Origin: Carboxydocella thermautotrophica
Lineage (GTDB): Bacteria; Bacillota; GCA-003054495; Carboxydocellales; Carboxydocellaceae
Direction: 5' to 3'
Assembly (NCBI GenBank): GCA_003054495.1
Contig: CP028514.1
Coordinates: 1,465,501-1,529,500 of the forward strand
DNA: 64,000 nt
Shown here piece after piece: positions 43,204-53,437 of this stretch. The first letter of the stretch is position 1. Each line of letters opens with the position of its first letter. Position numbers and translations under genes: made by a program. Below the pieces are notes generated by a model that saw only the letters and a program-made list of their open reading frames with translations, was not told the DNA's origin and ran no database searches.

Positions 43204-43228
43204 AATGTTATCCCCCTGTTCCGCCTGA

Positions 43229-43253
43229 CTGACGTTAGAGGTCAGACATCTGA
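43229..43253. promoter_or_regulatory. possible autoregulatory operator of the GntR gene
   Basis: CTGAC-N7-GTCAG overlaps a second small palindrome TCAGA-CA-TCTGA just upstream of the GntR start. Short arms make this tentative. Confidence 0.35.
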
Positions 43254-43286
43254 TTTTATTTTAATATGACTTTGGCTATTTGTAAA

Positions 43287-45428
43287 CTATTTTTTTAGAG
43301 AATCCAAAAAATTATCCAGCTGCTCTTTCGAAAGCAAGACGGTGCGCGGCTTACTGCCCTCGTGAGGTCCTACCACACCAATCTGTTCCAGTAAGTCCAC
43401 TAACCGGGCTGCCCGGGCATATCCCACCCTCAGACGCCGTTGTAGCAAAGATGCTGAGGCCTGACCATGCTCAACTACCACCCTGACTGCCTGAGGTAAC
43501 AGATCATCGTCTATATTCTCCGGGCCCGCTGTTGTGTCTTCCGGTAAATTGATTACCTCTTCATTAAAAATCGGAGCTCCCAGAGTTTTCAGGTGACTAA
43601 CAATCAGTTCTATCTCCTCTTCTCCAATATAGGCGCCCTGAACCCTAATCGGCTTATTGGCTCCAATCGGATAATACAGCATATCCCCTCGCCCCAGCAG
43701 TTTTTCCGCCCCGGCCATATCCAGAATAGTTCGGGAATCGATCTGGGATGAAACAGCAAAGGCGATACGTGAAGGAACATTCGCCTTGATTAAACCGGTA
43801 ATAACATCCACAGAAGGCCGCTGGGTAGCAATTACGAGATGAATACCAGCCGCCCGCGCCATCTGAGCGAGGCGACAAATAGCATCCTCTACATCGGCAG
43901 GCGCCACCATCATCAAGTCAGCCAGCTCATCAATAATTACAACGATATAGGGCAATGGTTTCTGGTTTTGTTTTTGCAACCAGTTGTTGTAGCCTTCGAT
44001 ATTTTTTACTTTGGCCTCAGCGAAACTGGTATAGCGTTTTTCCATTTCCATTACCGCCCAGCGCAAGGCACCTGCAGCTTTTTTGGGATCCGTAACCACT
44101 GGAGCCAGCAGATGCGGAATGCCATTATAGATGGATAATTCCACCATTTTAGGATCAATCAGCATGAACTTGACTGTTTCTGCCCCCGATTTATATAGAA
44201 TACTGGTAATAAGACTATTAATGCAGACAGATTTTCCTGAGCCCGTAGAACCAGCTACCAAAAGATGGGGCATCTTGATCAAGTCAGCCACCACCGGTTG
44301 ACCAGCAATGTCCTTCCCCAGAGCCACAGTGAGAGGCGATGGACTGTTCTTAAACTGAGGACTTTCAATTACTTCTTTTAAAAACACAGGGGCAGGAGTT
44401 TTATTGGGCACTTCAATTCCTACTGCTGCCTTGCCGGGGATGGGTGCTTCAATTCTCACCTGTGCTGCTGCCAGGGAAAGGGCAATATCATCAGCCAGGT
44501 TGACTATCCGGCTAACTTTAATTCCAGGGGCAGGTTGAATTTCGTAACGGGTGATAGTTGGGCCTACGCTGACCTGCTGAACTTTTGCCTTTACCCCGAA
44601 GTTATCCAGGGTTTGTTCTAGCAAAGCAATATTTTTATTAATTTCATCCTCTGACAGGGTGAAATTGCTATTTGCTGGTGCTCGTAACAATTCGATATCC
44701 GGCAAGGCCGCACTTTCAGCTCTTTTGCTGTCTGTGTCAATTTCTGCAGTAATGATAGGTTCAGGCGGATTGCTAACAACCTCTGTTCTTACCAGAACCT
44801 GCTCTTTTTCTGCAGACTTTACTTTAGTACTCGTTCTGGTCCTGGCTTTTCCTTCTTCTCTGGGCTTCTGGCGGGATGAAACTAATCTGGTCATTATTCC
44901 TGTTAAAACTTCCTTTGTCCTGGAATAGAGCCAGCGTAGCCCGCTGCTGGCCGAAACTTCTGAAATTATTAATACCCCTGTCAAAAATAAAGAAATGATA
45001 ATAACATAACTACCAGCCTTACCAAAAAGTTTCAGCAAAATCCAGCTAAAAGCTGCTCCCAGAAGTCCTCCTCCAAGCCCACCGCTGGCATAAGCAAAAA
45101 ACCCTTCCGCAGGAATATCCATATGCAAATAGGCTAAAACGCTAAGCAATACCAACCCGGCGCCAGTAAGCCTCTTCTGCCATGCCGCCTGAGCCCAGTA
45201 AAACAGGCGATAAAAACCAATATAAAATAAAAAAAAGGGAAAAAACCATACACCTTCACCGAACAAGGAAAAAAGAAACTTGCGCATATAGATGCCCAGC
45301 AGGCCAATTTGGGCAGCGGATTTTTCTAAAATAATCAAAAAAGTTAAAATAGCCAGGGCTATCCATCCTATCCCCTTAAGCTCGTTTTTAAATCTCGTAC
45401 TGGTTTGGCTTGGTTGTACCTTAGGCAC
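43287..45428 (-). CDS. spoIIIE: FtsK/SpoIIIE-type DNA translocase
   Basis: A 713-residue septal DNA pump. Four membrane helices fill about residues 20-165, a charged linker follows, then the motor domain with Walker [10 protein letters not shown] near 390 and Walker [11 protein letters not shown], and the C-terminal gamma domain that reads orientation sequences ([20 protein letters not shown]). It moves the chromosome into the forespore or resolves it at division. GTG start behind GGAGG. The order tepA-ylzJ-spoIIIE is as in Bacillus, with uppP inserted here. Confidence 0.94.
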   Translation of the reverse strand: MPKVQPSQTSTRFKNELKGIGWIALAILTFLIILEKSAAQIGLLGIYMRKFLFSLFGEGVWFFPFFLFYIGFYRLFYWAQAAWQKRLTGAGLVLLSVLAYLHMDIPAEGFFAYASGGLGGGLLGAAFSWILLKLFGKAGSYVIIISLFLTGVLIISEVSASSGLRWLYSRTKEVLTGIMTRLVSSRQKPREEGKARTRTSTKVKSAEKEQVLVRTEVVSNPPEPIITAEIDTDSKRAESAALPDIELLRAPANSNFTLSEDEINKNIALLEQTLDNFGVKAKVQQVSVGPTITRYEIQPAPGIKVSRIVNLADDIALSLAAAQVRIEAPIPGKAAVGIEVPNKTPAPVFLKEVIESPQFKNSPSPLTVALGKDIAGQPVVADLIKMPHLLVAGSTGSGKSVCINSLITSILYKSGAETVKFMLIDPKMVELSIYNGIPHLLAPVVTDPKKAAGALRWAVMEMEKRYTSFAEAKVKNIEGYNNWLQKQNQKPLPYIVVIIDELADLMMVAPADVEDAICRLAQMARAAGIHLVIATQRPSVDVITGLIKANVPSRIAFAVSSQIDSRTILDMAGAEKLLGRGDMLYYPIGANKPIRVQGAYIGEEEIELIVSHLKTLGAPIFNEEVINLPEDTTAGPENIDDDLLPQAVRVVVEHGQASASLLQRRLRVGYARAARLVDLLEQIGVVGPHEGSKPRTVLLSKEQLDNFLDSLKK

Positions 45429-45485
45429 ACAATCACCTCCAACTGGTGTTTATTTATTCCACACCCCTCCGCGGTTTTCCTGCAA

Positions 45486-45511
45486 AGAAAAACCCCCAAT
45501 GAGGGGGATTA
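45486..45511 (-). terminator. terminator of uppP
   Basis: CCCCC / GGGGG stem with a 5-base loop, AA/TT extension and TTTTTCTTTG on the minus strand. Confidence 0.82.
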
Positions 45512-46294
45512 AAATTTGCCAAACCACTGGGCAATCACTATGCTGATCCCTAAAAACCAGGTGTAGTAGGAAAAATATTTTAGACTCCGGTTCTGGATCA
45601 AGGCTATCATCCAGCGCACAGCTAGATACCCTGAGATAGCTGCCAGCAAGGTTCCGGCCAGCATCGGCCCTATTTCCATCCCCGCCTGATTTATCCCAGT
45701 TTTAGCTAAATCCTTCACCTGCAATACTACTGCTCCTAAAATGGCAGGAATAGATAAAAGGAAAGAGTAGCGAGCAGCAGCATTTCGTTTTAAACCGACA
45801 AATAGAGCTCCCGCAATAGTAAGTCCTGAGCGGCTAATAGCTGGAAGGATAGCAACACCCTGTAACAGACCTACTACAATCGCGTCAAAAATAGTCATAT
45901 CATCCAAGCGTTTATAGCCCTCGCGAAATCTTTCAGCCAGCCAGATAACCAGACCGGTGGCAATGAACTCATAACCCAGAGTACTGCCACTGGCAAATAA
46001 TTCTTCAAAAAGATCCTTGAAAAGCAAAGCGATTATTACTGTAGGTAATGTTCCCCAGAAGAGCAACCAGGTTAGCCGTTGCCAAGGTCGTCGTAATAAG
46101 GAAATAATATCTTCCCAAAAATAAACAACTACGGCTACAAGGGTGCCCAGGTGCAATAATGTATCCAGTAATAAGCCAGCTTCCTTAATACCCATCAATT
46201 TTTGCACTAGCACCAGATGTCCCGAGGATGATATGGGAAGAAACTCTGTTAACCCTTGAATAATACCTAGAATAATAGCCTCAATATAACTCAT
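45509..46294 (-). CDS. uppP: undecaprenyl-diphosphatase
   Basis: A 261-residue integral membrane phosphatase (BacA family) recycling the lipid carrier of cell-wall synthesis. The catalytic signatures GLTEFLPISSSGHLVL (residues 14-29) and LPAISRSGLTIAGAL are intact. It lies between ylzJ and spoIIIE, not its place in Bacillus. Confidence 0.96.
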   Translation of the reverse strand: MSYIEAIILGIIQGLTEFLPISSSGHLVLVQKLMGIKEAGLLLDTLLHLGTLVAVVVYFWEDIISLLRRPWQRLTWLLFWGTLPTVIIALLFKDLFEELFASGSTLGYEFIATGLVIWLAERFREGYKRLDDMTIFDAIVVGLLQGVAILPAISRSGLTIAGALFVGLKRNAAARYSFLLSIPAILGAVVLQVKDLAKTGINQAGMEIGPMLAGTLLAAISGYLAVRWMIALIQNRSLKYFSYYTWFLGISIVIAQWFGKF

Positions 46295-46354
46295 TTTCCT
46301 GCCTCCCAGTCTAATAATGACATTACTTTGTTATTATAACAACAATCACCCCCT

Positions 46355-46576
46355 TTAGCAATTAGCTAAAGGGGGATCAACCAACCTTCCGGGAGCAAAA
46401 TTAGGGTTAAGATAGTCATCCAGGTTAGTACTAATTATTCGATAGACTTCAATTTTCCCATCCCGTAGCCTACCCTGCAGGATAAGATCTCCATATCTAT
46501 ACTCACTTACATCGCTTAAAAAAGAATAGTCAACAGGAAAAATTGCCTCTGGAGCAAGAGGAGTATATAATATCAT
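46355..46576 (-). CDS. YlzJ-like protein
   Basis: A 73-residue protein matching the YlzJ family, with MILYTPLAPEAIFP at the start and LDDYLNPNFAPG near the end. The function is unknown. It begins right after the tepA stop, as in Bacillus, so the two are expressed together. Confidence 0.85.
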   Translation of the reverse strand: MILYTPLAPEAIFPVDYSFLSDVSEYRYGDLILQGRLRDGKIEVYRIISTNLDDYLNPNFAPGRLVDPPLANC

Positions 46577-47356
46577 TTAACTTCTGGCCTCCTTGATCAT
46601 ATCTTTTAGTTTAGCGAGGGCCTTACTTAATCCGCCTACCTCATCGATTAAACCAACTTCAACTGCCTCAGCCCCTATTAATACCGTCCCAATATCCCGG
46701 GCCAGTTCACCTGTTCGGAACATGAGCTCGCGAAATTTCTCGGGAGTAATCTTGGAATGTTTTGTCACAAATTTAACTACCCTATCTTGCATTTTATCCA
46801 GATATTCATAGGTCTGAGGAACCCCTATCACCAGTCCGCTCAAACGAATGGGATGAATGGTCATCGATGCCGTTTCTGCGATAAAGGAATATTTAGCCGC
46901 AACCGCTATCGGGGTCCCAATGCTGTGGCCTCCCCCAAGAACCAGGGATACGGTGGGTTTACTTAAACTTTCCACCATTTCAGCAATAGCCAGACCGGCC
47001 TCCACATCACCACCGATGGTATTCAATATTAACAGAATACCCTCTACTTCCGGGCTTTGCTCCAATGCCACCAACTGCGGTAATATATGCTCATACTTGG
47101 TGGTCTTATTTTGTGGAGGCAGCATCATATGTCCTTCGATCTGACCTACTATGGTAATACAGTGGATAGAACTTTTATTCACGGCGGGATTCTGGGGTTG
47201 TCCATATTCTTTTATTGGATTAAAAGTCTCTTTCCTGCTGGCTCCTGGTAAAGGCGCTGCCGGTTCAGGATTTACCGGTACTTCCGGTTCATTATCCTGG
47301 GTAAAGGTCTGTAAAGCCACGGCAGGCTCCCACCACTGCCAATGGTAGTTAGACAT
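46577..47356 (-). CDS. TepA/YmfB-like ClpP-family serine protease
   Basis: A 259-residue ClpP-fold protein. After a ~60-residue proline-rich N-terminal stretch, the ClpP core appears with [17 protein letters not shown], candidate catalytic Ser145 in [11 protein letters not shown] and His168 in MTIHPIR. Family members in spore formers are TepA, linked to protein translocation or spore protein turnover. The start follows AAAGGAGGG. Confidence 0.88.
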   Translation of the reverse strand: MSNYHWQWWEPAVALQTFTQDNEPEVPVNPEPAAPLPGASRKETFNPIKEYGQPQNPAVNKSSIHCITIVGQIEGHMMLPPQNKTTKYEHILPQLVALEQSPEVEGILLILNTIGGDVEAGLAIAEMVESLSKPTVSLVLGGGHSIGTPIAVAAKYSFIAETASMTIHPIRLSGLVIGVPQTYEYLDKMQDRVVKFVTKHSKITPEKFRELMFRTGELARDIGTVLIGAEAVEVGLIDEVGGLSKALAKLKDMIKEARS

Positions 47357-47529
47357 AAATTGCCCTCCTTTCTTCCTCTATGGTTTGCGATAAAAGCAAA
47401 AAAAATACACCTTCTGCTTGGTGGTAGTAAAGATGTAGATTTTTGTCGCTTTGTATACAGGATTTGGCAGCAGGAAATCAGGGAGATGCGAGGAATATGT
47501 CATAAAAAACCAGCAAGGGGGAGTTATTT

Positions 47530-48219
47530 GTGAAAAAAGTCCTTATCTCTTTTTTGTTTGTGGTGTTTTTATTGCCAGCGACGCTGGTCTGGGCCTGGGA
47601 GGACCATATCATCCTGGGTCGTACCTATGATGGGGAGGTGGATACCACCCATACCATTCCCGGCTATTCCCTGGAGCAAATGCTGAAGTTTCTCTACTAT
47701 GAGGCCAGCAATGTGGAAGAGATTCTGGCTATTGATGGAGTGCCCATCAGCAAAACACCATGGAAGAAGTACGGGGGGAAAATTAATCCTAAGGTGAAAA
47801 AGCCCGACCCAATTGATACTATGCCGAGGCCTATAAATGTGGCATTTTCCAATGGTCTATTTGTCTATTTTCCAGATCAGCGACCTGTTTTTTATAAAAA
47901 CAGAGTTATGGTCCCACTTCGTGCTTTTGCTGAGGCATTAAGTGCAAATGTTTCTTGGAACCAGCAAGATCAAAGCATTAAAATACAGAAAGACAATACA
48001 ATGATAGTTTTTAAAATCAATTCAAATATTATGCTTATTAATGGAATTGAAAAAAAGATGGATATCTCACCCTATATCCTTAACAAGCGGACCATGACGC
48101 CAGTTCGTTATATCTGTGAGGCGTTTGGATATCAGGTTAGCTGGGATAATAACGCTAAAATGGTGTTAGTCAATGTTGATGTTGATTTTGTTCCCGGAGG
48201 TTACGGCAATGAACAGTAA
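47530..48219 (+). CDS. secreted protein with copper amine oxidase-like stalk domain
   Basis: A 229-residue exported protein with a signal peptide (residues 1-22, ending LVWAW) and a C-terminal Cu_amine_oxidN1 repeat pair (VFYKNRVMVPLRAFAEALSA, TMTPVRYICEAFGYQVSWD). Such domains are surface stalks in Clostridia and do not bind copper. GTG start behind GGGGGAG. The next gene begins within its last codons. DNA composition changes sharply inside the gene. Confidence 0.78.
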   Translation: MKKVLISFLFVVFLLPATLVWAWEDHIILGRTYDGEVDTTHTIPGYSLEQMLKFLYYEASNVEEILAIDGVPISKTPWKKYGGKINPKVKKPDPIDTMPRPINVAFSNGLFVYFPDQRPVFYKNRVMVPLRAFAEALSANVSWNQQDQSIKIQKDNTMIVFKINSNIMLINGIEKKMDISPYILNKRTMTPVRYICEAFGYQVSWDNNAKMVLVNVDVDFVPGGYGNEQ

Positions 48220-50638
48220 AAAAATAGCTTTGGTGCTGTTTTTAATCTTTTTGAGTTTTATAAGTAATTTTTCTTACGCAAATACTAATGTTGAACATAA
48301 AAATTCTTATATGTTCGGAAATTATCCTTCTAGAAATAGGATATTTAATGACCCCACCTTTCCGCCCATTACCACCCAGTGGGAAGTACAGCTAGCCCCG
48401 GCGGGCAAATCCGGTGAACCGCCAATCTTAGGCCAGCCCGTCATCCTCAGCCAGGAACAAAAAATCTACATCAAAGCGGGTCAGGAAATCCTGGCCTTAG
48501 ACCTTAACAGCGGCCAGCTCCTCCAGCGCAAGCAGATTGAAACCACAGCCACCTTTCCTTCCATCTCCTCACCCACCTACAGGCAGGGCCGCCTTTTCTT
48601 TGGCACCAGAGCTAATGGCATCTATGCCCTTAGCAGCAATCTGGCCCAGACCCTCTGGCATCTGCCCCTGGAGAGCAAAGTTTCCTCCTCACCCCTGCTG
48701 GTGGACAACCTGGTCATCCTCGGGGCCACCGACCAGCACACCTATATCCTGGATCAGCATCAGGGTACCCAGGCTGGCAATTCCCCTATTTCCCAGCAAG
48801 GGGAAATCACCTCTTCCCCCTGCCTGTTTGGCAATGCTTTTGCTATCGGTGTGGATGGAACGGCTCTAAATGGCTCCGTCCAGGCCTATGACCTGCAGGG
48901 ACGGCTGCACTGGACCTATAACACCAAAACCGGGGTACCGGCCTCCATTGCTACCGATGGCAGCTATCTTTACTTTTCCGATAAAAAAGGCCGCTTCTAT
49001 GCCTTAAATGCTAGTACCGGCAAAAGGCAGTGGATGAATGAAAGTTTCTTTAAACCGGCCAATTTCATCAACAACTCCCCCGCCCTTTATCAAAACCGCC
49101 TCTATTTCGTTATTAACCAGTACAACGGCCAAAAAGCCAGAGTAGTTTGTCTCAACAGCACCAATGGCCTTCCCCTTGCCGGCTGGCTTCAGCGGGACCT
49201 GGCGGCGGATAGCTGGGTTTCGCCTATCATCTGGTCAGCTGCCAATTTGCTGCTGGTAGCAGATGATAGCGGTACTGTCTATGGCCTGGATCTCACAACC
49301 GGCCAGGAGCGGCCCTGGTATTATGACCGGCAACAGGGCAAGACCGTCAGCCGGGTTAACCTGGGAGCTCCGGTTACAGGGGAAATGGCTTTAGCAGGGG
49401 GATATTTGCTGGTAGCCACCCTGGATGGCAAGTTACACGCTTTCGGTAACCAGGGCCTGCAAAACCTGATGGTCTCCGGTTTAACCAGCAGCAGCCAGGA
49501 GATAGAGAAAGGCAAGACCAATCAGACCCGGCTGCTGGTCAGTGCCCGCGATGTTAGCCGGCCGCTGATAACAAAACTGGAACTAAAGCTGGACGGTCAG
49601 ACGGTGGCCAGCCAGAACCTGACCATAAGCCCCGGTGATGGCAGGCCCTGGCAGGAACGGGGTCGGACCGTGGAGGTGGAAATCCACTGGCAGGCTCCGG
49701 CTAATCTGCCGGAAAAGGATAGCTACACCCTGACCGCCATTGTCAACGGGGACCGTCAGGCCCACTGGCTCAACCAGAACCAGCCTTTTGTAGAAACCAC
49801 CTATGCCGATAATACCACCAGCTTAAAGCTCAATGGTTCCCTGGTTAACCTTAGAATGCTCAGCTTATCTTACCCGTCTCCCATCAGTCCCGGACAGAGC
49901 TACCAGGGGACAGTACAGGTAGAAAATCAGGGTAGCCGCCCGTTATCGACAACACTGAAACTGACCCTTAACCAGCGTCAGGTAGCATTATTGCCTGTAA
50001 CCCTGGTAGCGAAGGAAAAGAAGGCAGTCAGCTTTGCCATCAAGGCACCGGACACTACCGGTTCCTTTAACCTGACAGCCCGGATTAATCCTGATCGTCA
50101 GATTAAGGAGAAAAACTATCAGGACAACAGTTTGAGCAAGGCCATCCAGGTTCGTCAGGAAGTGAGGGAAGAACAGGGCCAGCTGACCGTCAGCGGCAGG
50201 GCGGAACCGGCCCAGATCAAAGCCGGACAGGTATTTGCCCTGGTGGTGGAAACGGCCACCACCCCTTATACCTGGGAAGAAACTGTTTATGAACAGCAGC
50301 CTGATGGCAGTGTTGTAGAAAAGAAAGTAAGACGAAGTCGGCCCTGTCCGGGAGCAAAATATGTACAGGCCCGCTTTCCTGATGGACAGCAGGTGCTGCT
50401 GGAACCGACAAATCCGGCCGGGACACCGGCTAACACCTGGCAATTGCCTGTTAATCCCCGGTCGAAAAACAAAGCTCGCATCCATTTCACTGATCCCTAT
50501 TTACCGGATGGACTTTATCCGGTTACCATTATCGCTGGCGGGGCGGGGGATAATGGTAACCTTTCGGCCCGCACGGTGATAAAAGTGGTGATTAAGGGCA
50601 GTATACTGGAAGGAATTAAGAGCAGATTGACATATTGA
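48209..50638 (+). CDS. secreted beta-propeller (PQQ-like) and CARDB-type surface protein
   Basis: An 809-residue exported protein. A signal peptide (to about residue 25) precedes a PQQ-like beta-propeller formed by repeats such as ILALDLNSGQLLQR, FYALNASTGKRQW and VYGLDLTTGQERPW (about 50-420). The C-terminal half contains CARDB-like adhesion domains (VENQGSRPLSTTLKLTLN, ending with a NYQDNSLSKAI motif). A role in the cell envelope is likely but undefined. ATG with GGAGG at 8 bases; it overlaps the preceding gene by 11 bases. Confidence 0.82.
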   Translation: MNSKKIALVLFLIFLSFISNFSYANTNVEHKNSYMFGNYPSRNRIFNDPTFPPITTQWEVQLAPAGKSGEPPILGQPVILSQEQKIYIKAGQEILALDLNSGQLLQRKQIETTATFPSISSPTYRQGRLFFGTRANGIYALSSNLAQTLWHLPLESKVSSSPLLVDNLVILGATDQHTYILDQHQGTQAGNSPISQQGEITSSPCLFGNAFAIGVDGTALNGSVQAYDLQGRLHWTYNTKTGVPASIATDGSYLYFSDKKGRFYALNASTGKRQWMNESFFKPANFINNSPALYQNRLYFVINQYNGQKARVVCLNSTNGLPLAGWLQRDLAADSWVSPIIWSAANLLLVADDSGTVYGLDLTTGQERPWYYDRQQGKTVSRVNLGAPVTGEMALAGGYLLVATLDGKLHAFGNQGLQNLMVSGLTSSSQEIEKGKTNQTRLLVSARDVSRPLITKLELKLDGQTVASQNLTISPGDGRPWQERGRTVEVEIHWQAPANLPEKDSYTLTAIVNGDRQAHWLNQNQPFVETTYADNTTSLKLNGSLVNLRMLSLSYPSPISPGQSYQGTVQVENQGSRPLSTTLKLTLNQRQVALLPVTLVAKEKKAVSFAIKAPDTTGSFNLTARINPDRQIKEKNYQDNSLSKAIQVRQEVREEQGQLTVSGRAEPAQIKAGQVFALVVETATTPYTWEETVYEQQPDGSVVEKKVRRSRPCPGAKYVQARFPDGQQVLLEPTNPAGTPANTWQLPVNPRSKNKARIHFTDPYLPDGLYPVTIIAGGAGDNGNLSARTVIKVVIKGSILEGIKSRLTY

Positions 50639-50647
50639 AAAAAAATC

Positions 50648-50690
50648 AAAAGAGGTCCCTTGCATTACATGCAAAGGACCTCTTTTCTTG
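50648..50690. terminator. bidirectional terminator between propeller gene and RNase J
   Basis: AGAGGTCC-TTGCAT and ATGCAA-GGACCTCT pair with one mismatch bulge, and T-runs follow on both strands. It separates converging genes. Confidence 0.9.
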
Positions 50691-50717
50691 TCTTAAAAAA
50701 GGCAAAATCGGCTTTGT

Positions 50718-52385
50718 TTATACTTCCATGATGATGGGCAAAATCATGGGTCTTCTCCTGGTCTTTTCATAAAGATATTTACCGATGCTGTCTCTAATTC
50801 CGGCTTTGATCGAAGCCCAATCAGCATTCCCTCTGACCTGGGTCTTCTCAATCGCGATCTTCACCTTCTCTTTGGCTTCTTCCATTAGCTTTTCCGCCTC
50901 ACGGACATAGACGAAACCTCGTGAAACAATATCTGGACCTGCTACAATGGCACCGGTCTCTTTGTTCATTGTCACCACTACAATCAAAATCCCATCCTGG
51001 GCCAACTGTTTTCTATCCCGCAATACAATATTTCCCACATCGCCTACACCCAGGCCGTCAACCAGTACTTTACCGGCAGTGGTGCGACCTGCCACCCGTC
51101 CACTTTTGCGTGTAAACTCCAGCACCTGACCATTTTCAGCCACAAAGATATTGGCTTCATCCATTCCCATTTCTTTTGCCAGCTGGGCGTGTTTAATCAA
51201 ATGGCGATATTCCCCATGTACCGGGACGAAAAACTTAGGCCTAACCAGGTTGAGCATCAGTTTTAGCTCCTCCTGGCTAGGGTGCCCGGAAACGTGGATA
51301 CCGGAGAACTTTTCGTAAATTACTTCCGCCCCTTGTTTAAACAGGCTATTGATTACACGGGAAACCATGCGCTCATTTCCAGGGATGGGAGTAGCTGAAA
51401 TAATTACCGTATCACCTGGTAAAATTTCCACTTGACGATGGTCTGCATTAGCCATGCGGGTAAGGGCAGACATAGGTTCACCCTGGCTACCAGTGGTCAA
51501 AATCACAACCTCATTGGCAGGATAGTCGTTGATATCATCCAGATCAATCATGATATCTTCCGGATAAGTCAAATACCCCAGCTCTGTGGCAATATTAACA
51601 ACATTGACCATACTCCGCCCTGAAACAGCAACTTTTCTGCCATATTTGTGAGCCGCATTAATTACTTGCTGCAGACGATGAACATTGGAAGCAAAAGTGG
51701 CAACAATTATCCGGTTTTTGGCATTCTGAAAGGTTTCATCGAAAGTCAAACCTACTGTCCGCTCAGACATGGTATAGCCAGGGCGTTCCGCATTGGTACT
51801 ATCTGCCAGTAAAACCAGAACTCCCTGATCGCCAAGCTCAGCGAATTTATGAAAATCGGTTACTTCCCCATCAACAGGAGTTTGGTCAAACTTGAAGTCC
51901 CCGGTATGCACAATCACACCTAACGGAGTTCTGACCGCTATTGCTACCGCATCAGGTATGCTGTGGCTGACCCGGATAAACTCCACTTTAAAAGGTCCGA
52001 TGGTCACACTGTCTCTGGGTTTTACTGCCACTAACTTGCACTGCCCTAAAATCCCCGCCTCTCTCAACTTTCCCTGCAAAAGCCCTAAAGTCAATCTGGT
52101 CCCATAAACCGGCACATTCAGTTGTTTCAAGACATAGGGTAAAGCGCCGATATGGTCCTCATGTCCGTGGGTGAGGACTATCCCCCTGACCATTTCCTTA
52201 TTTTCCAACAGATAGGTGATATCCGGAATCACAAAATCAATACCAGGCATATCATCTTCAGGAAACATCAAACCTGCATCAATAACCAGAATGTTATCCT
52301 CATACTTTACTACCATCATGTTTTTGCCAATTTCCCCCAGACCACCCAGGGGAATTAATGTAATTTTACCCTTGGCCGCAGCCAT
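50718..52385 (-). CDS. rnj: ribonuclease J
   Basis: A 555-residue metallo-beta-lactamase/beta-CASP nuclease with 5'-exonuclease and endonuclease activity in mRNA decay. It has the metal motif LTHGHEDHIGALP, the further ligands HTGDFKFDQTP and VSGHPSQEELK, and the C-terminal domain. The ATG after AGGAGG is chosen; an earlier TTG would add an unrelated 18-residue leader. It sits between tepA and dapA like Bacillus rnjB, but paralogue identity is not settled by position alone. Confidence 0.94.
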   Translation of the reverse strand: MAAAKGKITLIPLGGLGEIGKNMMVVKYEDNILVIDAGLMFPEDDMPGIDFVIPDITYLLENKEMVRGIVLTHGHEDHIGALPYVLKQLNVPVYGTRLTLGLLQGKLREAGILGQCKLVAVKPRDSVTIGPFKVEFIRVSHSIPDAVAIAVRTPLGVIVHTGDFKFDQTPVDGEVTDFHKFAELGDQGVLVLLADSTNAERPGYTMSERTVGLTFDETFQNAKNRIIVATFASNVHRLQQVINAAHKYGRKVAVSGRSMVNVVNIATELGYLTYPEDIMIDLDDINDYPANEVVILTTGSQGEPMSALTRMANADHRQVEILPGDTVIISATPIPGNERMVSRVINSLFKQGAEVIYEKFSGIHVSGHPSQEELKLMLNLVRPKFFVPVHGEYRHLIKHAQLAKEMGMDEANIFVAENGQVLEFTRKSGRVAGRTTAGKVLVDGLGVGDVGNIVLRDRKQLAQDGILIVVVTMNKETGAIVAGPDIVSRGFVYVREAEKLMEEAKEKVKIAIEKTQVRGNADWASIKAGIRDSIGKYLYEKTRRRPMILPIIMEV

Positions 52386-52536
52386 GGATACACCTCCTGA
52401 CTTTTCTTTCTCTGCCCATCTTTGTGCCAGGAGAAGCAATCTTTTACCTCAGGTGATTCCGGATATAAGCCGCCCTTGCCACTTCGTAACAATTATACAG
52501 GAAAGCCAGTTCATTTACAAGTATTCCCCAAGAAAA

Positions 52537-52560
52537 GAAAAAAATCCGGGGCACCCCGGT
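52537..52560 (-). terminator. terminator of the dpaA-dapA operon
   Basis: CCGGG / CCCGG stem with a 4-base loop overlapping the dapA stop codon, then ATTTTTTTC on the minus strand. Confidence 0.82.
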
Positions 52561-53420
52561 TATAGCAATTTTGCTATTGCTGCTTTTATTTCTTCAGTAG
52601 CAGGGACTAAAGGCAGGCGTACACTGCCAACCTGAAAACCTTTAAGAGCCATCGCAGTTTTTACCGGTACTGGATTGGTAGTAATAAACAACCCCTTAAA
52701 AACAGGTATCAGTTCCCGATGCAAGCTGGCAGCAGTTTCGATATTGCCAGCAAGATAGCTTTCAATCATTTTTTTCATCTGCAGGCCTACAATATGAGCC
52801 GCTACACTAACTACTCCATAACAGCCCAGGCTTAACATGGGTAAAGTCAGACTATCATCACCGCTATAGACACGGAAGTTTGCCGGAACCAGACGTAGCA
52901 ACTGACTTACCTGATCCAGGTTGCCGGAAGCCTCTTTAATAGCCACAATATTGGACACCTGAGCCAGTTCTGCCACCGTCTCCGGCAATAGATTGATTCC
53001 TGTTCTGCCCGGAATATTATAGAGCATAATGGGTAACCCAGTGGATTCTGCTACTGCCCGGAAGTGAGCTTTTAACCCGTTTTGACAGGGCTTATTATAG
53101 TAGGGAACTACCAGCATTACCCCATCTACACCCAGTTTTTCTGCTTCTTTGGTCAGAGCTATAGATTCTTTGGTATTATAGGAACCGGTTCCAGCAATAA
53201 CCCGGGCTTTATTGCCCACCGCCTCCTTTACCGCCGCATAAAGCTTAATCTTTTCTTCTTTAGTAAGCGTAGGGGATTCACCAGTGGTCCCAGTCACAAC
53301 TATTCCATCACTGCCGTTATCGACCAGGTACTGGGCTATCTTCTGAGCCTCAGAGTAGTTTACTTCATCATTTTCTGTAAAAGGAGTAATCATGGCGGTT
53401 ATTAACCTGCCAAAATCCAT
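52560..53420 (-). CDS. dapA: 4-hydroxy-tetrahydrodipicolinate synthase
   Basis: A 286-residue class I aldolase condensing pyruvate with aspartate semialdehyde. [10 protein letters not shown] and YNIPGRTG are seen, and the Schiff-base lysine is in VAIKEASG near residue 161. It supplies both lysine and dipicolinate. It ends the operon dpaA-dpaB-asd-dapG-dapA. Confidence 0.96.
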   Translation of the reverse strand: MDFGRLITAMITPFTENDEVNYSEAQKIAQYLVDNGSDGIVVTGTTGESPTLTKEEKIKLYAAVKEAVGNKARVIAGTGSYNTKESIALTKEAEKLGVDGVMLVVPYYNKPCQNGLKAHFRAVAESTGLPIMLYNIPGRTGINLLPETVAELAQVSNIVAIKEASGNLDQVSQLLRLVPANFRVYSGDDSLTLPMLSLGCYGVVSVAAHIVGLQMKKMIESYLAGNIETAASLHRELIPVFKGLFITTNPVPVKTAMALKGFQVGSVRLPLVPATEEIKAAIAKLL

Positions 53421-53437
53421 TAATGTTTCCTCCCTTC

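Noticed and set aside
47342-47533. 63-residue open frame on the plus strand between tepA and the stalk-domain gene
   Set aside because: No ribosome binding site, overlaps the tepA start on the opposite strand, and the sequence has no recognisable features.
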